Counted from the stretch's first letter, positions 31,534 through 41,418 are shown. The stretch is DNA of 44,577 bases from a bacterium D16-51 (GCA_003612285.1 RAYE01000050.1:1-44577); one strand, 5' to 3'. Notes: generated by a model not told the origin, from the sequence alone. Numbers and translations are program-made.

Positions 31534-31569
31534 GGGCAGACACACTCACCTCCCCAAGTGTGCCTGCCC
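31534..31569. terminator. GC-rich hairpin between convergent genes
   Basis: GGGCAGACACACT (31534-31546) and AGTGTGCCTGCCC (31557-31569) pair over 13 bases with one mismatch. It lies between the plus-strand XRE gene and the minus-strand DUF6674-type gene, which end toward each other. No clear T-run follows in either direction, so efficiency is uncertain. Confidence 0.6.
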
Positions 31570-31574
31570 TAATA

Positions 31575-32351
31575 CTATCTCTGTTTATTGTCCTTATTGG
31601 TGGATATCATCTCTCTACCAATCTCCCCTGCCTGGCCTGCTACCTTTGTACGCTTATCATAATAATTCTTAAACGCCTCAAATGCTTCGGCATTGGAGCC
31701 ATACGCCTTGCCCTCTGCCACACAAGAATCCGTAAACCGTTGCATTTCTTCCTCATAAGTACCAAGAGGCTGTGCGAGCTCGTTACCGACAGCACTTTTA
31801 GCAACTTCACTCTCTGATTGTGCGCTTTTATCTGACTGCACCTTCATTTGCTCACTATGACCATCAATCCGATTTGACAATTCATCAAGATTACTCAGCA
31901 TCTGTTCTGCCTGCCCTTTGATTTTCTCCAGACTTTCACGGATATGCAGCACTTCCGACAGCTTCTTTAGTACCATTCTGCCCCGGTGTTTGGCTGCTTC
32001 CACTAATTCATGTGCTTTCTGCTTTATGAAATCTTTAATCTCCACAAGTTTTCCGTGCAGCTCCTGCACTTTTGATTCTGCCTTTGCCACCTGTTCTGTC
32101 AGGGCATCCTTTACAGTGCGTTCCGCCCTAGTCATAAGATAATCATTCTGTTCACGAACACCCTTTAACTCTTCCCTCATATTCATAAGCTGTTCCATCA
32201 TGGCAGAAAGAGTCTGTTCAAGACTATCCACATATTCTACAGTGCGGTTTAACTTTTCCATACCGTCCTTGTCGTGAAACTTCCTTAACAGCTCCATCAA
32301 ATCTGCTATGTCCTTATCCTTTGCAAGCGAATCATTCATTACTTCGTCCAT
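31575..32351 (-). CDS. DUF6674-like coiled-coil ICE protein (258 aa)
   Basis: Start chosen at ATG 32351 (MDEVMNDSLAKDKD) after GGAGAGGG. The protein is charged and helical with long heptad-like stretches (TVEYVDSLEQTLSAMMEQLM, ESKVQELHGKLVEIKDFIKQ). It matches what I recall of DUF6674, which is carried by CD1108-type ICEs near SpoVG and sortase genes. No signal peptide or membrane helix is present. It ends the sortase-SpoVG-DUF6674 operon. Function is unknown; a scaffold role is likely. Confidence 0.75.
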   Translation of the reverse strand: MDEVMNDSLAKDKDIADLMELLRKFHDKDGMEKLNRTVEYVDSLEQTLSAMMEQLMNMREELKGVREQNDYLMTRAERTVKDALTEQVAKAESKVQELHGKLVEIKDFIKQKAHELVEAAKHRGRMVLKKLSEVLHIRESLEKIKGQAEQMLSNLDELSNRIDGHSEQMKVQSDKSAQSESEVAKSAVGNELAQPLGTYEEEMQRFTDSCVAEGKAYGSNAEAFEAFKNYYDKRTKVAGQAGEIGREMISTNKDNKQR

Positions 32352-32383
32352 CTTTACCCTCTCCTTCCGTTCATTCTGCTTCA

Positions 32384-33088
32384 TTAGCGAAAAGGCAGGT
32401 TTTCCCGTGCCTCCTGTTTAGACTTATCCTGTGCTCCTATATTCTCTTTCGCTTCCTTTACCTGTTGTTCTTTCTTCTCGTGATACACATTCAGAAGTTC
32501 CCCGTGAAGCTGCTCCCGGAACTCCTTTGTGATAGGATATACGATGTCACGATAAAGGCTCTCTCCTGCCTTTGCCTTTGTGCTTGCCTTATACGCCGGC
32601 ATGGACACAAACTCACCATTGCGGCCATTGACAATGCTCACACTGTTAATAACGAAGGAATCCTCCAAATAGATACTGGCAAGACCACGGATATTGCTGC
32701 CCTCTCGCTCATATGGTGTGACACTCACCGAAAACTCTGGTACTCCCTCTCCATCTCCTACCACAAGTCCGTCCTTATCCAGTGTTCCACCTTTCTTCTG
32801 TTCATAGGCTTCGAGGATCGCTCCCGAAAATTCTTGCTGGAACTCGGAGGTGATTGGATTCACGATATCCTTATATACAGGATTATTAAACTCATCCACC
32901 TCGCTGGTTCTCTGTGAAGGCATAGATACAAACATTCCCTGTCCGTCTTTCTTCTCCACGATTGCGATATTGCGGACAACAAGGCTGTCACCAAACACTA
33001 CAGTTGCATAAGCCTTTGCTGAGGCAGATGATTTTCCTGCCTTACTGTCACTCCTGTTCACTTCACTGATTCTGATCTTATAATTCAT
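32384..33088 (-). CDS. Tandem SpoVG-domain protein (234 aa)
   Basis: Start at ATG 33088 (MNYKIRISEVNR) follows GGAGGT. Two SpoVG-like domains are visible: the first with SAKAYATVVFGDSLVVRNI and FVSMPSQR, the second with RGLASIYLEDSFVINSVSIV and FVSMPAYK. Each is followed by a YxDIVxPIT motif. SpoVG proteins bind nucleic acids and regulate gene expression. The tandem form is typical of ICE backbones. It overlaps the frame of the sortase end by translational proximity and probably shares its transcript. Confidence 0.88.
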   Translation of the reverse strand: MNYKIRISEVNRSDSKAGKSSASAKAYATVVFGDSLVVRNIAIVEKKDGQGMFVSMPSQRTSEVDEFNNPVYKDIVNPITSEFQQEFSGAILEAYEQKKGGTLDKDGLVVGDGEGVPEFSVSVTPYEREGSNIRGLASIYLEDSFVINSVSIVNGRNGEFVSMPAYKASTKAKAGESLYRDIVYPITKEFREQLHGELLNVYHEKKEQQVKEAKENIGAQDKSKQEARENLPFR

Positions 33089-33138
33089 AACTACCTCCAT
33101 TTCTGCATGACGTATCTTATTTTTCTTCATCATGCACA

Positions 33139-33735
33139 CTATTCATTGTTATCAGTTGCTAATATACAGCGGCATACAAACCTCTGTGTGCCATGATAAG
33201 CACAAGTAAAAAGAGTAAGCCTTTCTTCATCACTCTCAGCACGAACGGAAACATCATAAGGTCCTACCACTCCGGTATCCTCCACTATGTAAGTGTGAGT
33301 TACCATCTCTTTATCTGTCACTTTGACCTCTGCTCCGATTGCAATACTGGAGAGATTCGTGAAGAATGTCCCTCTTCTGCTGCCATTATGCCCTGCCAGT
33401 ACACAGTTTCCCTTTTGCAAAAGCCCTGCTGTCTCTGGCAGATGTCCGATACCCATGTTCAACTGTTCGGCACCTGCACTCTCAAAAATCGGGTATCTGA
33501 TGTTAAGGCTCTCAATCTCAATGATACCGATTGCGCCTTTTGAAAGTTCCGGGGCAGTCTTCTTTTTACCACCGCTGGCTTCGCTTTCTTCATCTTCCTC
33601 ATCCTCTGTCACTCCAATCTGATTGATATAATCTTCTGCCTGTTTCCTGTCAAGAAACCGAAGCAGAAAGGGGACCGCAACAATGGCAATCCCCAGTACG
33701 ATAAGTGTTACTATTCTTTTTTTGCTCAATTTCAC
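33139..33735 (-). CDS. Sortase, ICE-associated (198 aa)
   Basis: An N-terminal membrane anchor (residues about 9-26) is followed by an acidic linker and a sortase barrel with the catalytic His in LAGHNGSRRGTFF and Cys in LTLFTCAYHGTQR (TLxTC), then Arg in RFVCRC. It joins surface proteins to the cell wall or to each other. In ICEs it probably decorates conjugation surface proteins. No LPXTG substrate gene is evident in this window. Length and motif fit class B/D-like ICE sortases. Confidence 0.92.
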   Translation of the reverse strand: MKLSKKRIVTLIVLGIAIVAVPFLLRFLDRKQAEDYINQIGVTEDEEDEESEASGGKKKTAPELSKGAIGIIEIESLNIRYPIFESAGAEQLNMGIGHLPETAGLLQKGNCVLAGHNGSRRGTFFTNLSSIAIGAEVKVTDKEMVTHTYIVEDTGVVGPYDVSVRAESDEERLTLFTCAYHGTQRFVCRCILATDNNE

Positions 33736-33769
33736 CTCATCCTTTCCTTGTACTGAAAAATTTTCCGTG

Positions 33770-33796
33770 GGAAGAACGCTGGTGTTGCGTTCTTCC
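33770..33796 (-). terminator. Perfect 10-bp hairpin after the giant gene
   Basis: GGAAGAACGC (33770-33779) and GCGTTCTTCC (33787-33796) form a perfect stem with a 7-base loop. On the minus strand a T-rich stretch (ATTTTT) follows after about 8 bases. It separates the giant methylase/helicase gene from the sortase operon. It is a likely terminator or mRNA processing site. Confidence 0.65.
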
Positions 33797-33857
33797 GATG
33801 CATAACTTAGAAATCCTTAGTCAGCGTTTTTTGCTGGCTTAGAATCTTCTTTATACA

Positions 33858-36800
33858 CTACCTCCTATGTCCCTGATAATCAGACTTTTCCTCTGCTACT
33901 CTGGAAACATCCTGTTCCGATCCTGCGTCTTCGCTCCTCTCTTCGTCCTGCGACTGTTCCGCACTAATGCTTTCCCTGTCAAGATCAAGTTTGGCATTGA
34001 TCTGATACTGACGGGCTAGTTTCTGCTTCAGTTCCTCTTCATACTGAAAAGGCGTTTCATAATCCTCCTTTGCCCGTTCCATATTGCGGTGATATTCTTC
34101 CAATCTTTGCTCAAGAAATGTGATTTTGTCTTGAATGCCATTGTAGGCATTTTCCAAACGCATCATAAGCCCTACCGGAGAAGTGGAAGTCTCCACACTG
34201 TAACTGGTTTTGCCAGAAAGAAGCAGATAATTTGTTCCCATGAAATTCTTTTCCACAGAAAGAGTAAATCCCTTATACCTGCCAATTTCTGTTGTTACCC
34301 CTGTCTTTGCCTTACTGATTGCGGCTATCAGTGCTGTACCTCCATCTACCCTTTCACCATAACTCGTGTTCCCTACTGTGATAGAAAACTCCGGCTCCTT
34401 CGCTTCCATATCGTCACGGGTAATCACATCCGCACGGACACACTCCAGCTTTTCCTCTGCCGCCTTAATCAGCTTCGGATACTTCACGGTAAAATCATCC
34501 TGATTCTGATAATGCTTCTGATCGTAGGAAGCCTTTAACAATTTCAACCTCTGAACATCATTGTCAATCTGCATCTTCTCTTTTATCAAAGGATTTCCTG
34601 TTGCCACAGCCTTAATCTCTGCATACTGGAAAGTCACCTCATCAATATCCTCACAGCTTCTTGACACAGACTTACTTGTCATAATCTGCGAAATGAAACG
34701 CTGCTTGTTCTCCACAACACTCCAAGAGTATGCATCGAAAGTTCCTTTTGTCACATAACGGTAGACTGCCACCTCACTGTTCTCATTGCCCTGACGGATT
34801 CCTCTTCCTTCCCTCTGTTCAATACTGGAAGGCTTCCACGGACAATCTGCATGATGCATTGCAATAAGGTGCGCCTGAACATTGACGCCGGTTCCACATT
34901 TATCCGTAGAGCCAATCATGACCTTTTTCACACCCTGCCTCATTTCACGAAACAGGGTGTCCCTCTGTGCGTCTGTTTTTGCATCATGCACGAAAGCAAC
35001 CTCTTCGGCAGGAATCCCCTTTTTCACAAGCTCTGTCTTAATATAGTTATAGACATCAAATTCATTGCCACGCTTATAATAGTCTGATTCCAGCATTTCC
35101 TCCTTCCAACTGCTCTTTGATGTACCAATATCAGAAAATACAAGCTGAGTACCGATAATCCCCTGTTTCTCTGCCTGTTTGTATTCACGGTATATACGCT
35201 TCGTCCCATAAGTCTCTGTTGCTGCGACAGAACGGTTATCCTGACCCTTATTCTCAATAAACCACTCCATAGAAAAACGATCCAGACTCACTCTGATACC
35301 TCTTTGGGAATATCCATACATATCTGCCCTTGCCCATCTCGGCGTCTGTAACAATTCGTAAATAAATGCCTGATAATCCTCCGGTTCAATCCAAGTGGTT
35401 CCCACACCCACGTCTATCTCTGTCGCATCAAGGTCTTTTGGCTGCACAGCTTCAAGAGCTTCTACATTTGTACCGAATAACTCCGGCTGTTCTTTTGCAT
35501 GAGCCTTTGCTATCCGAAGTTTCTCCCTGACATTACCGGACAGATACGCATCTGCTGTCTCCCATCCCCGGTTATGGTCATTTTTACTGTAACTTTCCGG
35601 ATTGCAGAAAATAATTCCCTGCAATTCCTGTATTAGTTTTTCACGTTGAATTTCTTTTGTTAATTCCTCGGAAAAATTGATATTGTCAGCCTCTTCGCCC
35701 GTCTTTTCCGCTACTTTGCTTTTCATGGAAGTGATATCCGGCGTATAAATGGATAACATGTACGGGATATTCACCCCGTTGAACTCATTGATGGATATGT
35801 TAAGTGCCTCCACCGCTGTCTCCACACTGTCTACTGACTGCTTTGCCTTAATCGTCTGCTTTGTGAACATCTCTGCCTTCGTGACATTTCCATCTTCATC
35901 AAGGACTTCCAAAGAACATAAAAGCGGATAATCACTGTCCTCACGGAACGCTAACGAGTTTGCCCTGTTTGTGATAACTCCGTATTCTTTTACATAGGAA
36001 TCATACTTCTCATTCAAGGCTTTCTGTGCCTGCAATAGCTCCTCTTCACTACAACCACCCATCTGAATGTTGATAAGGTGCCTTGTCAACTCTCTGATAT
36101 TATGAAGCCCAAGAATACGGTTCTTTGTCTTATCCCCCACGTCCCATTGATACATCCTGCTGTCCTTGCGGTAATAAATCTCATCATCCACTACCGTAAA
36201 TGTAAAGTTCTTCACATCCGGATCTGCCGGAATATCCGTAGTAAGCTCCTCCTCAGTATCCGAAATCATTTCAAAGTCTTTTAACTCCGTATGGATATTA
36301 CCGATTGCATTAGATACGCTCTCATAGACATTGAAATATGGTTCCTGATTCACACAAACAGTGTAATTGGAACTATCGCCAAACCGTCCCTTTTCATACT
36401 CCATCTTTCCAAGCATCATTTCCGGGTGCTCTGCAAAATAACTGTTGACCGGGATTCCATTCTCTGTTACCCCAAGATGTACCCAATCCGGCTCTGTCGC
36501 TATCTTCCTTTCCCGTTTTTGAAAAAACAGGATATCACTTGTGACTTCTGTTCCTGCATTTCCCCGAAACACCTCTACCGGAAGCCTCACTGCACCGACG
36601 AGTTCTGCCCTCTCAGCCAGATACTTTCTGACATTCGGGTTCTTCTTATCCATTGTGCCTTTCGTGGTAATTACTGCTACAATACCACCCGGACGCACCT
36701 GATCAATCGCCTTTGCAATGAAATAATCATGTACTTTGAAATTCAGTTTGTTGTACTTTGGATCAAACAACTTATAGTCACCAAACGGAACATTGCCGAT

Positions 36801-39206
36801 GACAACATCAAAAAAGTTATCCTGATAGTCTGTTTCCTCAAAACCCTTAACTTCCACCTTGGCGTTTGGATAAAGAAGCTTTCCAATCCTTCCGGTAATC
36901 TTGTCTAACTCAACTCCGTAAAGTTTACTGCCAGACAATTCCTCCGGCATACACCCGAAAAAGTTTCCCACCCCCATAGATGGTTCAAGAATATTGCCTT
37001 TTGTAAATCCAAACTGGGTAAGTGCTCTTGTGACTGCACTCGCCACAGTGGAAGGCGTATAAAAGGCATTGTTCACAGACGCTCTTGCTGCCTCATATTC
37101 TTCCGGTGTCAGGAGTTCCTTTAATTCCTTATACTCTCTTGCCCACATGCCATTGTTCCCGTCAAAGACCTGTGCAAGACCTCCCCAGCCTACATAACGG
37201 GACATAATCTTCTGCTCATCCGCAGAAGTAGCCCTGTCCTCTGCTTCAATCTTTTTCAATTCACGGATAGCATCCACATTCCACATATACCTTGTTTTCT
37301 GACCTCCATCCTTTGTATCCCATATATCAAGATGGAAATTCTCAGGGTGTTCCGGTGCCGTCTGACCTTTTAATGTCATATCCGGCAAGGAAAAGTCTGT
37401 TTCCTCCGTCTCCCGCATGATTTCTTCGCCATACTCGGCAAGCGTCACCATACGGTCTTCATCCAGCATCTCAGCTCTTACATTGTCGGGAATCCCCATA
37501 TCCTCTGCCTCATCCGGTATTGCATATTCGTCAAGTTCTTCCTCTACGATTTCCGAATCAATAATAGCAGGTTCCGGTGTATAGTAATCTTCGGTCAGAA
37601 TAAGTGCTGCGATCACCCCTTCTATCGTATTCCAACTGGCATATCCTTCTTTTTCCCCCTCTTCATCACGCCACTGGAAACGGATGCCCTTGCCATGAAA
37701 AGTGTCATAACCATGCAGCCCGTACCCCTCAAGAGGCCAGCCTGCTCCTCCCTGTCCATACTCTTTTTTTATCTGTTTTATACGCTCACTTTTACTTAGT
37801 TCCGTCTGCATGACCTCATAGATGCGTTTCTTACCATCAATAAAACCACTGCCACGCTTTACAACACTTACAATATAATCATGCGGCACACTATCCTCTG
37901 TCTTCGGATCAAGGTATGTGTATTTTCCATCCACAATCTCCTGTCTTTCTTTATCTGTCAAAACAGAATCATGAAATGAAAAAAGAGAAACCTGTTCATA
38001 TACAGTTTCCCTTTTCTCTCCGAAAGAATCTAAGTCTTCCAGTTCCCTATTCAGTTCTCCCTCAAATTGTTTGACTTTTTCCGGTTTTAGTGGTACTGAT
38101 TCACGATCTCGTGTATCACGATCTCCTCCGCCTGCATCATTCCCTGCTGTCTGATTTTGTACATCTCCATCGTGTCTGCCGGATTCTTTGGTTTGTGGCT
38201 TTTCAGATACTTCTCCATCATCGTGTCGATCATCTGATATGCCTCTCTGTTCACCGGTTCCAGAACTTCCGTCAGTCTCCCGAACCTCACGAGGGATTTG
38301 TACCTCTGATAATGGTTCTCCTTGAGATAATCCATTGCCATCAGTCCGTACTTGCCCAGTTTTGACAGGTTCTCCTTCTCCATGCTGATATTCGGGTACA
38401 GCATCCCGTCCTCTGCCTCCTTGTACTCTAGTGTCAGGCTCATACTGCATTCTCCTTTCTCTTTCAAATCTGCTGATATTGTGGCTGAACTCCTTTAAGA
38501 CTTCACAGGACACATCACTGACAAAAGTTCCAAGCTCATAAATAACATCTTCCTTGTCGATTGCTGTGACGATATCAAAGTCCTGTTCATCGACGGTCAG
38601 TTCAAATCCACACCGGGTTGCCACAACATAATAAATGCTTTTTGTGATAAGGTCTGCTCCGTCAATTTCCGAAACCTTTCCATACCGGTTATCTATCATC
38701 GACTGGACTGCCTCTTTTATATCGCCACGCTTTGCGTGGTTCTCTTTTATTATGCCATCAATCCGCTTTTTTGTAAAGTCCCCAATTACTTTTTTTAACA
38801 AATCCCTGTCCAATCCTTCAATACTGCCAATCTCGCCATTTCTTACAAGGTAAGCTGCATAATTCTCCAGATGTTCCCCATCTAAAGTCCAGGTAAGTTG
38901 ACGCTTCCTGCCACCGGTATCGCTGATGTCAAAGACATACCGGCAATGAGGCTGCAATGCTCTTGACGGATATATGGCAATTCCCTTACTTCCACGTCTC
39001 ACATAGCGGTCAACCTTTTTCCATGTATCGTAATCTGCCACCAGTGTACTGTGTGGTTTCTGTGCATATATCATCAGAACATTGTCAAATTCATAACGAT
39101 AGATCCGTCCGGTAAGTGAAAGCACATCTTTCCAGTTCTCCGCATTCTTTGTAACTTCATGGATGATATCGTTATAAATCTGCCTGACTTTGTAATCCAC
39201 GCTCAT
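33858..39206 (-). CDS. Giant ICE protein: methyltransferase plus helicase C-terminal half, ATPase core missing (1782 aa)
   Basis: After an N-terminal domain typical of these proteins (VLSLTGRIYRYEFDNVLMI), an N6-adenine methyltransferase is seen: NILEPSMGVGNFF (about 738) and VIGNVPFGDY (about 805). Next comes a linker region, then only the C-terminal helicase half: MIGSTDKCGTGVNVQ (about 1430) and EQREGRGIRQGNEN (about 1468). Family members I know are 2200-2900 residues and carry a GxGKT and a DEAH-type box between TKR and this half. Here TYGTKRI is joined directly to YREYKQAEKQG near base 35190, so about 400-500 residues seem lost in frame. In ICEs these proteins are thought to protect or modify incoming DNA. 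ATPase activity should be absent. Confidence 0.85.
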   Translation of the reverse strand: MSVDYKVRQIYNDIIHEVTKNAENWKDVLSLTGRIYRYEFDNVLMIYAQKPHSTLVADYDTWKKVDRYVRRGSKGIAIYPSRALQPHCRYVFDISDTGGRKRQLTWTLDGEHLENYAAYLVRNGEIGSIEGLDRDLLKKVIGDFTKKRIDGIIKENHAKRGDIKEAVQSMIDNRYGKVSEIDGADLITKSIYYVVATRCGFELTVDEQDFDIVTAIDKEDVIYELGTFVSDVSCEVLKEFSHNISRFERERRMQYEPDTRVQGGRGRDAVPEYQHGEGEPVKTGQVRTDGNGLSQGEPLSEVQIPREVRETDGSSGTGEQRGISDDRHDDGEVSEKPQTKESGRHDGDVQNQTAGNDAGGGDRDTRDRESVPLKPEKVKQFEGELNRELEDLDSFGEKRETVYEQVSLFSFHDSVLTDKERQEIVDGKYTYLDPKTEDSVPHDYIVSVVKRGSGFIDGKKRIYEVMQTELSKSERIKQIKKEYGQGGAGWPLEGYGLHGYDTFHGKGIRFQWRDEEGEKEGYASWNTIEGVIAALILTEDYYTPEPAIIDSEIVEEELDEYAIPDEAEDMGIPDNVRAEMLDEDRMVTLAEYGEEIMRETEETDFSLPDMTLKGQTAPEHPENFHLDIWDTKDGGQKTRYMWNVDAIRELKKIEAEDRATSADEQKIMSRYVGWGGLAQVFDGNNGMWAREYKELKELLTPEEYEAARASVNNAFYTPSTVASAVTRALTQFGFTKGNILEPSMGVGNFFGCMPEELSGSKLYGVELDKITGRIGKLLYPNAKVEVKGFEETDYQDNFFDVVIGNVPFGDYKLFDPKYNKLNFKVHDYFIAKAIDQVRPGGIVAVITTKGTMDKKNPNVRKYLAERAELVGAVRLPVEVFRGNAGTEVTSDILFFQKRERKIATEPDWVHLGVTENGIPVNSYFAEHPEMMLGKMEYEKGRFGDSSNYTVCVNQEPYFNVYESVSNAIGNIHTELKDFEMISDTEEELTTDIPADPDVKNFTFTVVDDEIYYRKDSRMYQWDVGDKTKNRILGLHNIRELTRHLINIQMGGCSEEELLQAQKALNEKYDSYVKEYGVITNRANSLAFREDSDYPLLCSLEVLDEDGNVTKAEMFTKQTIKAKQSVDSVETAVEALNISINEFNGVNIPYMLSIYTPDITSMKSKVAEKTGEEADNINFSEELTKEIQREKLIQELQGIIFCNPESYSKNDHNRGWETADAYLSGNVREKLRIAKAHAKEQPELFGTNVEALEAVQPKDLDATEIDVGVGTTWIEPEDYQAFIYELLQTPRWARADMYGYSQRGIRVSLDRFSMEWFIENKGQDNRSVAATETYGTKRIYREYKQAEKQGIIGTQLVFSDIGTSKSSWKEEMLESDYYKRGNEFDVYNYIKTELVKKGIPAEEVAFVHDAKTDAQRDTLFREMRQGVKKVMIGSTDKCGTGVNVQAHLIAMHHADCPWKPSSIEQREGRGIRQGNENSEVAVYRYVTKGTFDAYSWSVVENKQRFISQIMTSKSVSRSCEDIDEVTFQYAEIKAVATGNPLIKEKMQIDNDVQRLKLLKASYDQKHYQNQDDFTVKYPKLIKAAEEKLECVRADVITRDDMEAKEPEFSITVGNTSYGERVDGGTALIAAISKAKTGVTTEIGRYKGFTLSVEKNFMGTNYLLLSGKTSYSVETSTSPVGLMMRLENAYNGIQDKITFLEQRLEEYHRNMERAKEDYETPFQYEEELKQKLARQYQINAKLDLDRESISAEQSQDEERSEDAGSEQDVSRVAEEKSDYQGHRR

Positions 39207-39221
39207 TTTGCCTGCACCTCC

Positions 39222-40554
39222 TTACCTCTTCTCAACCGGGATATAATCCACTCCCTTAAAATCATCTGCATCAAGTACGATCTCTCCTTTTCTATATTTA
39301 TCCATCAGTTCGTCGATAGCCTCTCCCAAATATCCTGCTTTAACACTCTCCGTTCTGGAAAGTACCTCACAAATCTCAATATCATACTCACCACGCTCAT
39401 TCGGTTCCGGTTCTTTCCCATATTCCCTGCGAAGTTCTGCAAAATCTATTTCCGACGGAACATTAGAAAGATATATACCATGTCCCCACTCAATACAGAC
39501 ATCTTCACAGTTATTTATAAATTCTTTTTCTCCTCCAGCAACTGCCCGTGCATTTTCTGAAAGCGAAACCAGTGAATCAAAATCAAGATAATCCAGTGCA
39601 TATTCGATAAAATCTTCCATACACTTATACCGTTCGATTTCAACCATCTTTCCTTCCACTCTGGTCTTTATCGTGTAGCTTTGAAGATCTGCACTGACCC
39701 GTATTTCCACCTGATTTTCCTCTGCTTCATCAATACAATCTTCCGTGTAAGCCAGTTCTACTTCTGGAAATTCACTAAAATCAGCCCCCGAGCCAAACTC
39801 CCTCTTACAATAGTCATCAATAAGTTTTTTTGCCTTCTCCATCTCTTCTTCTGTAGGTTTAGGGATCTTTCTGAAAAATTCAACACCTTTCCCCACCACA
39901 AATTTTCCTGTATTTATCTGCATCAAAAGCATATTACTGTCTGAATACTTTTCCATAACCCGGTAATCATTACCATTGTTGTTATGAAGAATATCACCAA
40001 CCTTGCACTCTATCTCCTGCTTCTCATATCGAAAATCAATCTCTGTCTTTTGGGACTTTTTACCGGAATGAACATCTATCAGATCTGTAAAGTCCTCCAT
40101 CTTCATTCCAAGGATTTCATCATCGGACAAATCGACACCCAAAGGTTTGATTGCCTTTTCCACTTCATTTACAATCAACGGAAGTTCTATCTGATTCCCA
40201 TATAAAATAGATACTTTTGTTTTCACATTCTCACGAATAATATCGTAGAGAATCTTTCGGTTTTCCGGTGTGTCAACATAATTTGCATTGTTTGGATCTC
40301 CCGGCTCAAACCGGATATCATGAATCAGCTTCACACCATCCACTTCCTCGGCATATTTAGCTGCTTCATCATCGCTGTCAATTAGCTGCTTCATCATCGC
40401 TGTCAAACTTCATCAGTCTGTCAATCCGCTGAATGTGTGTCGCACCATTTCCAATCTTATTGCTGCCAACTATGAAATACCCCTTCTCCACCTGTTCCAA
40501 ACTCCAGCCATCTTCTATCGCTTGCTTTTTCATTTCCTCTGTTACTTCATTCAT
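39222..40554 (-). pseudogene. ICE accessory protein, split by a 25-bp tandem duplication
   Basis: From ATG 40554 (MNEVTEEMKKQAIEDGW) the frame runs to HIQRIDRLMKFDSDDEAAN and stops at 40378. A second frame then carries on with DSDDEAAKYAEEVDGVKLI and reads 380 more residues to 39222. The break is an exact 25-bp tandem repeat. With one copy removed the two parts join into one protein of about 435 residues. The protein is acidic, probably of the large-polyvalent-protein-associated type next to giant methylases. No enzyme motif is seen. The longer downstream piece could still be made from an internal start. Confidence 0.8.
40357..40406. repeat. Exact 25-bp tandem duplication
   Basis: TTAGCTGCTTCATCATCGCT plus GTCAA occurs at 40357-40381 and again at 40382-40406 with no mismatch. 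Because 25 is not a multiple of three, it shifts the reading frame of the gene it lies in. Confidence 0.95.
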
Positions 40555-40625
40555 TAAAATCCACCTCCAAAAATTTAAGGCAGCACCTTACCGGCACCGC
40601 CTGACCTTACACAAAACATTCACAA

Positions 40626-40669
40626 TAAAAAACTCATGATATCCGGCTGTGTGCTGTTTACCATGAGTT
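40626..40669 (-). terminator. Rho-independent terminator after the 174-aa gene
   Basis: On the minus strand AACTCATG (40669-40662) pairs with CATGAGTT (40638-40631), directly followed by a run of T. It lies about 130 bases after the stop of the 174-residue gene and before the split accessory gene. Loop length is about 23 bases. Confidence 0.65.
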
Positions 40670-40730
40670 CGTAACTACTAAATATTCAATTAACAATCTT
40701 GTTATACAAAAAATGCTAAAAATTCCCCGC

Positions 40731-40759
40731 TTGACAAAACCTCTCTCTTCCTTTAAGAT
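40731..40759 (+). promoter_or_regulatory. Promoter-like sequence pointing antisense into the 174-aa gene
   Basis: TTGACA (40731-40736), a 17-base spacer and TAAGAT (40754-40759) form a good sigma-A match on the plus strand. No plus-strand gene follows. Transcription would run antisense into the gene at 40798-41322. Confidence 0.4.
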
Positions 40760-40797
40760 AATAGGCAAAGAGAAATGGGTTTTTTCCAAGTAAAATC

Positions 40798-41322
40798 TTA
40801 GGATTCCAAAGGGTTGCTCGTTTCTTTTTTTATTTCCAAGATATCATAAAGATATAATTTGCCATCATTTGCATGGCGAATCAACATGGATGCATGAAAA
40901 ACATTATACCTCTCCACTTCCCCATTTTCTGCAAAGACCGGGAGTGCAAATCTGGAATCATATCTATACCATCCATTTCTTGCGTTCCATTGGTGCTTTG
41001 TCTCACGATTTTGTTCAAATTTTTTCCCAACAGCAATTTCCAACATCTCTGGAATCCCCTGTGCTGCATTTGCCTTTGCCTTTGCTGCTGTCCCCTTCAA
41101 AGAGTAAGTATATTTGGAACCGGTGTATTCATCCGGCAAGTCACTTCCTATATATACAATGTCTTTGGTATCGGCAATTTCATAAAATTCACCAACAAAG
41201 GTCTCTAAATACTCTTTTACATCATTCCAATTAACAGATCTTTTCCCCTTAAATCGTATATCGTTGATAATCACGATATTATTACCATTTACATCCTTAA
41301 CGATGTTTACATTTCTCTCCAT
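40798..41322 (-). CDS. Conserved hypothetical ICE/phage-associated protein (174 aa)
   Basis: Start chosen at ATG 41322 (MERNVNIVKDVNGNN) after AGGAGG; upstream in-frame codons lack a site. The protein shows KSVNW-like and VNWNDVKEYLETFVGEFYEI, then DIVYIGSDLPDEY, KANAAQGIPEMLEIAVGK, ARNGWYRYDSRFALPVF and YNVFHASMLIRHANDGKLYLYD. I recall this as a conserved domain of large polyvalent and ICE proteins with no assigned activity. The conserved His, Arg and Tyr residues near the end could form an active site. It is transcribed alone, ending at the terminator at 40626-40669. Confidence 0.75.
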   Translation of the reverse strand: MERNVNIVKDVNGNNIVIINDIRFKGKRSVNWNDVKEYLETFVGEFYEIADTKDIVYIGSDLPDEYTGSKYTYSLKGTAAKAKANAAQGIPEMLEIAVGKKFEQNRETKHQWNARNGWYRYDSRFALPVFAENGEVERYNVFHASMLIRHANDGKLYLYDILEIKKETSNPLES

Positions 41323-41418
41323 ATGCCCTCCTGTCCGACAGATTGCTACAAATATTCTATCATACCGACAGAGATGTTTCCACACAAAACAAAAAACATC
41401 CCTGCCATAACAACTTTG

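Noticed and set aside
36291-36908. 205-residue plus-strand frame
   Set aside because: Opposite strand of the methyltransferase domain; cysteine/histidine-rich random composition without a start site.
38087-38467. 126-residue minus-strand frame inside the giant methylase/helicase gene
   Set aside because: It lies wholly within the larger gene in another frame on the same strand. The larger frame encodes family-typical residues before and after, so the inner frame is a shadow.
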